From contig NZ_QOIN01000066.1 of NCBI RefSeq assembly GCF_003323715.1, forward strand, positions 62,001 to 126,000: a stretch of DNA of 64,000 nucleotides, read 5' to 3'. A program made the position numbers and the translations under genes. This DNA is from Streptomyces diacarni. GTDB lineage: Bacteria; Actinomycetota; Actinomycetes; Streptomycetales; Streptomycetaceae. The notes under the pieces were generated by a model. It was not told the DNA's origin. It ran no database searches and saw nothing but the letters and a program-made list of their open reading frames with translations. This document shows, one piece after another, positions 17,440 to 24,821 of the stretch (positions are counted from its first letter, which is position 1; each line of letters begins with the position of its first letter).

Positions 17440-18237
17440 ATGAGCGGAACGATGCTCTACCAGCCAGGAAAGACGGTCCTGCACCGCGCCGACGCGCGCG
17501 CGAAGATCGTCGCCATCCTCGTCGTCCTCGCCCTCGCGCTGACGACGACCCGCGTTGACGTGCTCGTCGCGCTGACCGCGGTCGTGGTGCTCGGCCTCGC
17601 CGTGCTCGCACGGATCACCCCGGCCTCGTACGCCAAAGCCCTGCTCCTCATCATCCCGCTCGTGCTCCTCCTCACTCTCCTGCAGGCCCTGGTCCAGGGT
17701 GGCCCGGCGATCGCCACGCTCGCGGGGGTCCCGCTGTCCCGGTCGGGCGTCCTGCTCGGACTGGGCATCGGAATGCGGCTGTTCGCCATGGGGATCTGCT
17801 TCTACGGGTTCTCGGTGACCACCAGCCCGTCCGACATCGCGCTCGCCCTCCACAAGGTCGGCGTGCCCTACAAGTTCGCCTACCTGACCAGCTTCGCCTT
17901 CCGGTTCCTGCCCCTGCTGCAGGACGAGGCGAAGACCCTGCTGACCGCCATGGCGGTACGCGGATCTGCCGAGAGCAGTTCGCGTCACCCGCTCCGCCGC
18001 GGACGCGCCATCGTCCGCATGCTGTTCCCCATGCTGGCCGGCTCGATGAAACGCAGCAGCGAGATCGCCCTGTCCATGGAGCTGCGCGGCTACAGCCTGC
18101 CGGGGCCGCGGACGTTCTACCGGTCGGCCACCTTCAGGGGCAGCGACGCGGCGCTGGTCGCCGGCGTCCTCGTTCTGGCCGCGGCGCTGCTGGCCATGCA
18201 GTGGCAGCTGCCCGCACCGTTCACCGAAGGGGCATGA
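17440..18237 (+). CDS. ecfT: ECF transporter transmembrane T component
   Basis: A 265-residue CbiQ/EcfT-family membrane protein. It starts with YQPGKTVLHRADARAKIVA, the usual cytoplasmic lead into the first helix (LHRLDPRTK-type), and has several membrane helices. The two coupling-helix arginine motifs that contact the ATPases are visible: AMAVRGS and SMELRGYS. It couples ATP hydrolysis by the EcfA pair to movement of the S component. AGGAGAAG precedes the ATG. It lies between the S-component gene and the first ATPase gene, with short gaps on both sides, and is certainly part of the same operon. Confidence 0.9.
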   Translation: MSGTMLYQPGKTVLHRADARAKIVAILVVLALALTTTRVDVLVALTAVVVLGLAVLARITPASYAKALLLIIPLVLLLTLLQALVQGGPAIATLAGVPLSRSGVLLGLGIGMRLFAMGICFYGFSVTTSPSDIALALHKVGVPYKFAYLTSFAFRFLPLLQDEAKTLLTAMAVRGSAESSSRHPLRRGRAIVRMLFPMLAGSMKRSSEIALSMELRGYSLPGPRTFYRSATFRGSDAALVAGVLVLAAALLAMQWQLPAPFTEGA

Positions 18238-18240
18238 GCA

Positions 18241-19107
18241 ATGAGCACACCGGCCCTGGCCGTCTCCGGCCTGTCCGTCCGCTACGAGGGCGCCGAGCGG
18301 CGTGCGCTCGACGAGGTGGCCTTCGAGGTCGCACCCGGACAGATCGTGGGTATCCTCGGCCCGACCGGCGCGGGGAAGTCCACCCTTCTGCAGTGCCTCT
18401 CCGGCGTCATTCCCCGGCACGAGGACGGCGCCGCCATGCGTGGCGACATCGCACTCTTCTCACGCCCGCTGACCGACTTCGCGGGCCTGTCCGACATCAC
18501 GGAGACCATCGGCCTCGTCCTGCAGGACCCGGAGGTGCAGCTGGTCAACACCGTGGTGCGGGAAGAGCTGGTCTGGGGCATGGAGAACCGGGGTGTCCCG
18601 GTACCGGAGATCGAACGCCGCCTGAGCCGGGCCGCCGAACTCTTCGGCATCGGCGACCTCCTCGACAGGTTCACGCACGCGCTCTCCGGCGGGGAGAAGC
18701 AACGCGTCGTCGTCGCCTCGGTCTTCTGCCTCAGCCCGCGGATCATGCTGCTCGACGAACCCACCTCGGAGCTCGACCCCGCCGGCACCGAAGGTGTCAT
18801 GAACGCCATTCGCGTACTCGCCGACGAGGGTGTCACCGTCCTCGTCGTCGAGCACAAGGTCGAGGAGCTCGCCGTGTACGCCGACCGCCTCATCGCCATG
18901 CGTCAGGGCAGGATCGAGGCGACAGGCACCCCACGCGAGGTTCTCATGGGCACCGCCGCCCCCGACCGGCCCCAGGTACTGGACATCGCGCTGCGGCTGA
19001 GGGAACTGGGGCACTGGGAATCCGAGCTTCCCCTGTCCGTCCCCGCGGCCGTAACCGCCTGGGAAGCGATGACGAACACCCCGCACAGCGACAGGAACCG
19101 CACATGA
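18241..19107 (+). CDS. ecfA1: ECF transporter ATPase, first subunit
   Basis: A 288-residue ABC ATPase. Walker A is GPTGAGKST, the Q-loop region reads LVLQDPEVQLVN, the signature is LSGGEKQRVVVASV, and Walker B is IMLLDEPTSELDP followed by the H-loop VVEHKVEEL. The QDPE/Q pattern after the Q-loop is characteristic of ECF (CbiO/EcfA) ATPases. It begins 3 bases after the EcfT stop with GAAGGGGC as ribosome binding site, and its stop overlaps the start of the second ATPase (ATGA). It forms a heterodimer with that second subunit to energise the transporter. Confidence 0.92.
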   Translation: MSTPALAVSGLSVRYEGAERRALDEVAFEVAPGQIVGILGPTGAGKSTLLQCLSGVIPRHEDGAAMRGDIALFSRPLTDFAGLSDITETIGLVLQDPEVQLVNTVVREELVWGMENRGVPVPEIERRLSRAAELFGIGDLLDRFTHALSGGEKQRVVVASVFCLSPRIMLLDEPTSELDPAGTEGVMNAIRVLADEGVTVLVVEHKVEELAVYADRLIAMRQGRIEATGTPREVLMGTAAPDRPQVLDIALRLRELGHWESELPLSVPAAVTAWEAMTNTPHSDRNRT

Positions 19108-19985
19108 GCCACCCGGACCCCGTCATCGAGGTCGTCGACGTCGAGCACACCTACAAAGGCGACACCAAGGCCCTGGCGGGAGTGGACCTGACCATCGGCC
19201 GCGGCGAGTTCGTCGCCATCATCGGCAAGAACGGCTCGGGCAAGACCACTTTGGCCAAACACTTCAACGGCCTGCTCCGGCCGACCAACTCCGGCGGCGC
19301 CGTCCGCCTGCACACGGGGGAGGGCAAGACCATCGACACGCGCGGCTCGCGACTGCACCACCTCGCCGCCACCGTCGGATACGTCTTCCAGAACCCCGAC
19401 CGGCAGATCTTCCACGACACCTGCCGCGAAGAACTCGAGTACGGCCCGCGCAACCTCGGCGCCGATCCCGCCACGCTCGCACACCAGGTGTCCGAAACCC
19501 TGGAGCTGGTCGGGCTGGAGGGGCGCGCGGAAGCCAACCCGATCCACCTCTCACGGGGCGAACGCCAACGCCTGGCCATCGCTTCGACCCTGGTCATGGG
19601 GTGTGACGTCGCCGTCGTCGACGAACCCACCACGGGCCAGGACCGGGCCGAGTCACGCAAGATCCTCGACTCGCTCGCCCACCACCACGCCCAGGGCCGC
19701 ACGGTCGTCATCATCTCCCACGACATGGCGCTGGTCGCCGAGTACGCCACCCGCGTCATCGCGATGCGCCGGGGGCACGTCCTCGCCGACGGGACACCGG
19801 CTCAGGTCTTCTCCCAACGCGAGGTGCTCCAGGAGACCAACATCCGGCCACCGCAGGCCGCCGTACTCGCAGCCGAGATCGGTCTGCCCGGCGCCCTCAC
19901 CGTCGACCAGGCGGTCCGCTCCATGCGCGACGCCCTGCTGCCCACGTCCCGCACCCCTGTCTCCCCGATCGGCGAGGTCGAGTGA
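19104..19985 (+). CDS. ecfA2: ECF transporter ATPase, second subunit
   Basis: A 293-residue ABC ATPase paired with the preceding subunit. Walker A is GKNGSGKTTL, the Q-loop reads YVFQNPDRQIFHD (an ECF-type QNPD), Walker B is VAVVDEPTTGQDR and the switch is IISHDMALVAEYATR. The ABC signature is LSRGERQRLAIAS, with Arg replacing the usual second Gly of LSGGQ; the partner subunit keeps LSGGE. The frame is open far upstream, but the ATG at 19104 overlaps the previous stop by four bases and starts the homology. Its own end abuts the epimerase gene, indicating one transcript. Confidence 0.92.
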   Translation: MSHPDPVIEVVDVEHTYKGDTKALAGVDLTIGRGEFVAIIGKNGSGKTTLAKHFNGLLRPTNSGGAVRLHTGEGKTIDTRGSRLHHLAATVGYVFQNPDRQIFHDTCREELEYGPRNLGADPATLAHQVSETLELVGLEGRAEANPIHLSRGERQRLAIASTLVMGCDVAVVDEPTTGQDRAESRKILDSLAHHHAQGRTVVIISHDMALVAEYATRVIAMRRGHVLADGTPAQVFSQREVLQETNIRPPQAAVLAAEIGLPGALTVDQAVRSMRDALLPTSRTPVSPIGEVE

Positions 19986-19987
19986 AC

Positions 19988-20980
19988 ATGCGCTATCTGG
20001 TCACCGGAGCCCGGGGCTTCGTCATGAGCGTCCTGGTCAGGGAACTGCTCACCGCCGAACCCGACGCCTTCGTCACCGCACTGGACCTGCACGAGCCCGA
20101 CGAGGTCCTCACCCGGCACCTCGGCGAACACGGGGAACGCGTGCGCTACCTGCGCACCGACGTCACCGACAGCGGGGCGGTGACGGACGCGGTCGCGGCC
20201 GGCGCGCCCGACGTGATCGTCCACGGTGCCACGGTCACGCACGACGCGCTGACCGAGCGCCGCGACCCCGCGCGCTTCGTCCGCGTGAACGTCACGGGTA
20301 TGACGCACGTCCTCGACGCCGCGCGGCGCGCCGGCAGCGTGCGGCGCGTGCTCCTCGTCAGCAGTGGTGCCGTCTACGGGAGCTCCCCGCAGCGGCTGCT
20401 CACCGAGGAGACGCCGCCCGCACCCGACGAGATGTACGGCGTCACCAAGGTGACCGGCGAGCTCGTCGCGCAACGGTTCAGCGAGCTGTACGGGCTCCAG
20501 GTGCCCATCGCACGCCTGACCAAGATGTTCGGTCCCATGGAGCGGCCGAGCAGTGGCCGCGCGGTCATGTCCCTGCCGTATCACCTCGCGGCGGCAGCGG
20601 TACGCGGACGGGAGGTCGGACTGACGGAACGGACGCTCCAGGCGGGTGGCGACTGGCTCAGCGCGACCGACGCCGCCCGGGCCCTGAGCCGGCTCGCCGG
20701 GGGAGAGAGCGAAGGCAGCCGGACGTACAACATCTCCAGCGGCGTCCGCACCACCGTCACCGACCTCCTGGCGCACTTCGGCGTCGAGGCCCGCACGGTC
20801 CCCGCCGAACAGGCCGACGCCGACATGGACCCGGCCGCCGAGAACGGCAAGAACGGTGTGTACGCGGCCGACCGCGCCTGGGACGAGTTGTCGTGGAAAC
20901 CCGCCGACCTCGCGCAGCAGGCCGGCGAGTACCTCGCGTGGGCGAGGCAGCATCCCGACATCTTCGCCGACGGCCGGTGA
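19988..20980 (+). CDS. NAD-dependent epimerase/dehydratase
   Basis: A 330-residue extended SDR protein. The nucleotide-binding loop reads LVTGARGFVM: the first two glycines of TGxxGxxG are present, but the third position is Met. The catalytic elements are standard: a serine in LLVSSGAVYGSS, and Tyr/Lys in MYGVTKVTGE. An Asp at the end of the second strand (ALDLHEPD) suggests NAD rather than NADP. ATG at 19988 has GCGAGG 9 bases upstream; a GTG at 19982 overlaps the previous stop and is the alternative. As last gene of the sialidase-ECF operon it probably oxidises or epimerises the imported sugar or sugar acid. The exact reaction is not determinable. Confidence 0.8.
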   Translation: MRYLVTGARGFVMSVLVRELLTAEPDAFVTALDLHEPDEVLTRHLGEHGERVRYLRTDVTDSGAVTDAVAAGAPDVIVHGATVTHDALTERRDPARFVRVNVTGMTHVLDAARRAGSVRRVLLVSSGAVYGSSPQRLLTEETPPAPDEMYGVTKVTGELVAQRFSELYGLQVPIARLTKMFGPMERPSSGRAVMSLPYHLAAAAVRGREVGLTERTLQAGGDWLSATDAARALSRLAGGESEGSRTYNISSGVRTTVTDLLAHFGVEARTVPAEQADADMDPAAENGKNGVYAADRAWDELSWKPADLAQQAGEYLAWARQHPDIFADGR

Positions 20981-20990
20981 CGGCTGCCCC

Positions 20991-21332
20991 TCAGCCGTGC
21001 GAGGGCCTCTCGTCCGTCGCCCGATAGGTGTCCGCGGCCCGCCGGGAGTCCTCGACAACCCGCTGGAGCGCCCCGAGATGGGCCTCCAGCGCGGCGCGTC
21101 CCTCCCCGCTCAGGTTCAGCCAGGTGCGGGGGCGCTTACCGACGTAGCCCTTGTCGATGTCGACGTAGCCCTGGGTGCCGAGCGTGGTGATCTGCTTGGA
21201 GAGGGCCGAGGCGGACAGGCCAACCGATTCCCGCACCCAGGCGAACTCGGCCCACTGGACCCCGGACAGCAGTGACACGATCGACAGCCGTGTCGGGTCG
21301 AGGAGCAGAGGGTCGAAGTCAGCGGCCGCCAT
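20991..21332 (-). CDS. Winged-helix transcriptional regulator
   Basis: A 113-residue single-domain winged helix of the small ArsR/MarR-like type: PTRLSIVSLLSGVQWAEFAWVRE leads into the recognition helix LSASALSKQITTL and the wing GYVDIDKGYVGKRPRTW, then a dimerisation helix (EGRAALEAHLGAL). It starts 14 bases inside the 3' end of the upstream membrane protein gene, so the two form one operon. Such pairs, a small winged-helix regulator with a short membrane protein, are common in streptomycetes. A palindrome ACTTTCC-N5-GGAAAGT upstream of the pair is a likely autoregulatory operator. The signal is unknown. Confidence 0.8.
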   Translation of the reverse strand: MAAADFDPLLLDPTRLSIVSLLSGVQWAEFAWVRESVGLSASALSKQITTLGTQGYVDIDKGYVGKRPRTWLNLSGEGRAALEAHLGALQRVVEDSRRAADTYRATDERPSHG

Positions 21333-21843
21333 GCGCCCAGCCCAGATCCTTCCCCTCGGTCCTGTCCCGGCGGGCGACGGCGAGCAGTGCCTGCTCGGAC
21401 CGGCGTCCGAACACGATCACGAAGCCGCCGAGCAGCACGCCTGCGACCGTCCGCCAGTAGGGGAGGGGTATGCCCGGGTGCGGGATGAAGGCGGCCGCGA
21501 GGCCGGCCGCCATGACCAGCAGCAGGATCACGCGCGCGATAGTGGCGAACCTCGGTGCGATCTCCTTCCTGCGCAGCCGCGTGGGCCGGCCCAGCAGGGC
21601 CGAGCCGCGCCGCGTGTTGAGCATGACCGCGTAGGTCACGGACAGCACCGCGAGGAGGGGGGAGGTCCAGCGCGTCGCCTCGGAGCCGAAGAAGTCCGGC
21701 GCCGCGAGGCACGCGAACAGCACGGTCCCGCACACCACCGCGACCCACCGGGATTCCTGTACCGAGGCGAAAACCTGGTCCCTTCGGTGCTCGGCCTCCT
21801 GCAGCGCGCGGGCGGCCTCGGCGGGGGTAGGACGGTCTGTCAT
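21319..21843 (-). CDS. Small membrane protein co-transcribed with winged-helix regulator
   Basis: A 174-residue protein with four hydrophobic segments (around WVAVVCGTVLFACLAAP, SPLLAVLSVTYAVML, ILLLVMAAGLAAAF and VAGVLLGGFVIVFG) and a basic loop (RRGSALLGRPTRLRRKE). I do not recognise a functional family. GGGAG precedes the ATG. It overlaps the regulator gene by 14 bases, and the operon is headed by a 19-bp palindrome. The usual interpretation of such pairs is a membrane protein regulated by, or signalling to, its winged-helix partner; nothing in the sequence shows which. Confidence 0.75.
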   Translation of the reverse strand: MTDRPTPAEAARALQEAEHRRDQVFASVQESRWVAVVCGTVLFACLAAPDFFGSEATRWTSPLLAVLSVTYAVMLNTRRGSALLGRPTRLRRKEIAPRFATIARVILLLVMAAGLAAAFIPHPGIPLPYWRTVAGVLLGGFVIVFGRRSEQALLAVARRDRTEGKDLGWAHGGR

Positions 21844-21875
21844 CGGGAGCCTCCCAAACTTTCCCGGGCGGAATC

Positions 21876-21894
21876 ACTTTCCTACAAGGAAAGT
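21876..21894. promoter_or_regulatory. Palindromic operator ACTTTCC-N5-GGAAAGT
   Basis: ACTTTCCTACAAGGAAAGT is a perfect 7-5-7 inverted repeat 33 bp upstream of the membrane-protein/winged-helix operon and just before the multicopper oxidase remnant. It is a good candidate binding site for the winged-helix dimer encoded there. Confidence 0.65.
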
Positions 21895-21896
21895 AG

Positions 21897-22299
21897 TTGC
21901 CTCACGGGGAGAGGTCAACCCGAGCGGTGGCGCCCCGCGGCCTCATGAGCCGGGCCTCGCGACCGCGCGCGTGCGCCGCGTGGACGCGACGCCGCGTCCT
22001 CGGGCTGGGCGGTGCGTTTGGGCTGGCCACCGCGGTTGGACTGACGCTGTCCGGAGCGATGGCCACCGTCCGGCGCACACCGGCAACCAGCTCAGCAGCG
22101 CCGTGCCGCTGCCCGAGCCGTACTCCGTGCCGCAGCCGATTCCGCCCGTCCTCCGACTGGATGGGACCACCGGGGGCGTCGACCGCTATGAGATCACCCG
22201 TTTCGACGGCTACCGCGGGCGCGTCACTTCTTCCACTGCCACAACGCGGAACACGAGGACATGGGCATGATGGCCGATCTCGAGGCCATCTGGGGGTGA
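21897..22299 (+). pseudogene. Multicopper oxidase remnant, frameshifted and internally deleted
   Basis: Three reading-frame segments together look like the two ends of a multicopper oxidase. Segment one has a twin-arginine-type leader, TRRRVLGLGGAFGLATAVGL. Around 22080 the homology jumps frame to TGNQLSSAVPLPEPYSVPQP and IPPVLRLDGTTGGVDRYEIT, the usual opening of bacterial multicopper oxidases. At 22225-22299 another frame reads HFFHCHNAEHEDMGMM and ends at TGA; HCHxxxHExxGMM is the C-terminal copper-binding motif of the family. The central several hundred residues, with the other copper motifs, are missing. A strong hairpin follows at 22355-22395. The gene is dead, but both ends are recognisable. 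Confidence 0.75.
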
Positions 22300-22354
22300 C
22301 GTCGGCTTCGCCGCCGGCACGCTGGCGGCCAGCGCACCCCATGAGCAGGCAGGC

Positions 22355-22395
22355 GGCGAGGGCTCTCACCGCGTCACGCGACGAGAGCCCTCGCC
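22355..22395. terminator. Terminator hairpin after the oxidase remnant
   Basis: GGCGAGGGCTCTC (22355-22367) pairs perfectly with 22383-22395. The 15-base interior can form a second CGCG/CGCG stem. It lies between the oxidase remnant and the convergent coiled-coil gene and can serve both strands. Confidence 0.75.
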
Positions 22396-22406
22396 CTGCC
22401 CCTCGC

Positions 22407-23051
22407 CTACGCCTCGCCTCCTGGTGGCCGGTCATCGATCACGATGCGCGTCACCTGCCGCTCGTCCGCGCCGTCATCCACAGACTGACCCGTCTCACGC
22501 AGGGCCTCCCCGATCCGTTGGTACGCCAGAGCCGCCATCCGTTGCGTGCCCACCGACGCCCCGGGCTCGCGCCGCACCGCCCACAGCTCGTCCACCGCCG
22601 CGAGCAGCGACCGCCCCGACACGTCCACCTCCACCGTGCCGTCCGGCTGCTCGGAGATGTCCGTAGGCAGCCTGAAGTGCTCACCGCGGGACGCCCGCTC
22701 CACGACGAAGGCCCACGTGTCCCGATGGCACACCAACTCGGCGCGGGCGACACCCGCAGCCAGGCCCAGCAACTCCTCGCGGTCCTGCTCGCCTGCTTCC
22801 TCACCCGGGCCCCGGGTCACCGTGGTCCGATCCTGCCGGGACCGTTCCGCCAGTTCGGCGCGCAGTGCTGCCACCGCGTCGCGTGACTGCTCCACCTCCC
22901 GTCGCGTTGTGACCAGGTCAGCATGGGCTTGACCCAGCAAGCCACGCAGCTCCTGGTTCTGCTCCCGCAACTCCGCGAGCCCCGACCCCACCCCTTCCCC
23001 GAGCTGAGCGATTGCCTCGCGCAGCATTTTGACGTCTTCCTTCCAACCCAT
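22407..23051 (-). CDS. Coiled-coil protein of unknown function
   Basis: A 214-residue cytoplasmic protein. Residues about 5-80 form a heptad-rich coiled coil (EAIAQLGEGVGSGLAELREQ, LVTTRREVEQSRDAVAALRA), followed by a polar linker (TRGPGEEAGEQ) and a mixed globular part containing CHRDTWAFVVERASRGEHF and VDVSGRSLLAAVDELWAVRR. I do not recognise a family. The ATG at 23051 follows a G-rich stretch and starts the coiled coil; an upstream in-frame start would add an uncharacteristic Arg-rich tail. It stands alone, convergent with the oxidase remnant and divergent from the PucR gene. Chromosome-structure or phage-like roles are possible but unsupported. Confidence 0.65.
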   Translation of the reverse strand: MGWKEDVKMLREAIAQLGEGVGSGLAELREQNQELRGLLGQAHADLVTTRREVEQSRDAVAALRAELAERSRQDRTTVTRGPGEEAGEQDREELLGLAAGVARAELVCHRDTWAFVVERASRGEHFRLPTDISEQPDGTVEVDVSGRSLLAAVDELWAVRREPGASVGTQRMAALAYQRIGEALRETGQSVDDGADERQVTRIVIDDRPPGGEA

Positions 23052-23231
23052 CCGAACCCCCCAGAGGCGACGGCGTATCACCCCGGGAAGCTCCCCCGCC
23101 AAAGCAGTCACCACGCGGCGACTTTCGGCCGCGGCAGATCGCTCCCGCCCAGGTCAGCCAGGGCCTACGCCTTACCGCGCGTGTTCCCGAACGGTTCGTC
23201 CCGGCACCCGGGTCTGGTGCACAATCGCGAG

Positions 23232-24734
23232 GTGTCTGTCACCGTTTCCGATCTCCTGGACGAGTCCGCTCTGGGGCTGTGTGCCCTCACCCGTCACTGC
23301 CGGGCCGGTGACCGGTCGATCAGTTGGGTCTCGACGACGGAGCTGCCCGATCCGCTCCCGTTCCTGCGCGGCGGTGAGCTCGTCCTGTCCACGGGCATGC
23401 TGGAGCGAACGGACGCGGAATGGCGGCGGCTCGTCCATCGGCTCGCCGAACTCCCCGTGGCGGCGCTCTGCTTCGGTACCGGCCTCGTGCACCGCAGTGT
23501 GCCCGGTGCCGTGGTCGAGGCCGCGGAGGAAGCGGGGCTCGCGCTGGTCAGCTCACCGGTCGAGGTGCCGTTCGTCCAGATCAGCCACTGGGTGGCCGAG
23601 CGGATCTTCGCCGAGCAGTACGACGCGGTACGCGCCGCGGTCACGCTCCAGGACGAGCTCGTGCGCGAGCTGACCTCGGGGCACGGCTTCCGCGGCCTGC
23701 TGCGGCGGCTCCACCAGCAGCTGGGGGCGGGGGCGCTCGCCGTCGTCGACCCCGCGGGCCTCGTCCTGTCCCGGTTTCCGGCCTCGTCCGCCTGGCCGGA
23801 CGCCCCCCAAGGCCGCCAGGTGGACGAGGCGGGAACGGCGGTGCCGGTCAGTGTGGACGACGTGCCGGTGGCGTGGTTGTGCACACAACGGCCCGCCGAG
23901 CAGCGCGAGTTGCTATCGTTCGCCACCAGCATCCTCGGCCTGGAGGCCGCCCGCCACCAAGCCGTACTCACCGGCCGGCGGGAGCTGCTGGGGCAGCTGC
24001 TCGAAGACGTCGTGCACCGCACCGTGTCCGAGGGCGAGGCCCGCCGTCGCCTGTCGTCGTACGGCATCTCCGCCGAGGCGCAGCACGCGGTCGTGGTGGC
24101 GCGGATCGTCGGCGACGCCGGGCGGTTGCGCACTCTGCCGTGGACGCTGCGTCCGCTGCTGGAGCGGGAGGGGGACCGGTTGCCCACCGCCCTGATCGAC
24201 GACACCGTGACGGTGCTCGTGCCCGAGGGGGCCGACGCCGAGGCGAGCGCCCACACGGTCGCGGGGCACCTGGCGATGGTGGACCCGCACGTGCAGGTCG
24301 GCGTGAGTGAGGCGCGCCGCGGTGTGCCGGGGCTGCGGACGGGGTATTTCGAGGCGCGCCAGTGGGCGCGGTCGGGGCCCGGTGTGCACCGGGCTTCCCC
24401 GCTGAGCATCACCGGACTCCTGATGGGCAACCTGGAGCTGCCGCTGCAGGATCTCGGCCGGACCGTTCTGGCTCCTCTGCTCCGCTACGACGAGGAGCAC
24501 CACGCCGAACTGACCGCGACCCTGCGCACGTACCTCGCCCACGACTGCGCGCCCGCCGCCACCGCGAAGGCTCTCACTCTCCACCGCAACAGCCTGCGCT
24601 ACCGGCTGCGGCTGGTCGAACAGCTCACAGGGCGCGACCTCGGCCGTCTCGCGAACCGCATGGAACTGTGGCTCGCGCTGAGCGCACTGGAGGCCGGGGG
24701 AGAGGGAGGCGCGGGCGCGGTTTCCGGGCCGTGA
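23232..24734 (+). CDS. PucR-family transcriptional regulator
   Basis: A 500-residue PucR-type regulator. The N-terminal PucR domain (about residues 1-125) starts SVTVSDLLDESALG and includes LPFLRGGELVLSTGM and GLALVSSPVEVPF. A GGDEF-like middle region with LYR-type SYGISAEAQHAVVVARI follows, and the C-terminal helix-turn-helix of the CdaR/PucR type ends the protein: LRTYLAHDCAPAATAKALTLHRNSLRYRL. I place the start at GTG 23232 because it gives the canonical N-terminus; GTG 23217 is possible. PucR proteins control purine, amino acid or organic acid catabolism. The CoA-transferase and acyl-CoA dehydrogenase genes just downstream are the likely targets. Confidence 0.88.
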   Translation: MSVTVSDLLDESALGLCALTRHCRAGDRSISWVSTTELPDPLPFLRGGELVLSTGMLERTDAEWRRLVHRLAELPVAALCFGTGLVHRSVPGAVVEAAEEAGLALVSSPVEVPFVQISHWVAERIFAEQYDAVRAAVTLQDELVRELTSGHGFRGLLRRLHQQLGAGALAVVDPAGLVLSRFPASSAWPDAPQGRQVDEAGTAVPVSVDDVPVAWLCTQRPAEQRELLSFATSILGLEAARHQAVLTGRRELLGQLLEDVVHRTVSEGEARRRLSSYGISAEAQHAVVVARIVGDAGRLRTLPWTLRPLLEREGDRLPTALIDDTVTVLVPEGADAEASAHTVAGHLAMVDPHVQVGVSEARRGVPGLRTGYFEARQWARSGPGVHRASPLSITGLLMGNLELPLQDLGRTVLAPLLRYDEEHHAELTATLRTYLAHDCAPAATAKALTLHRNSLRYRLRLVEQLTGRDLGRLANRMELWLALSALEAGGEGGAGAVSGP

Positions 24735-24821
24735 GACGGAGGCCGCACACGATTCCGCCCGCACGCGCGGCAGCCCGGGACGGGTTCTCGCCCTGGACCA
24801 GACGCGCGACCGCGCGCGTGT

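Noticed and set aside
24735-24821. Terminator between the PucR and CoA-transferase genes
   Set aside because: Only a short GCGCG alternating stretch is present; no convincing stem could be drawn.
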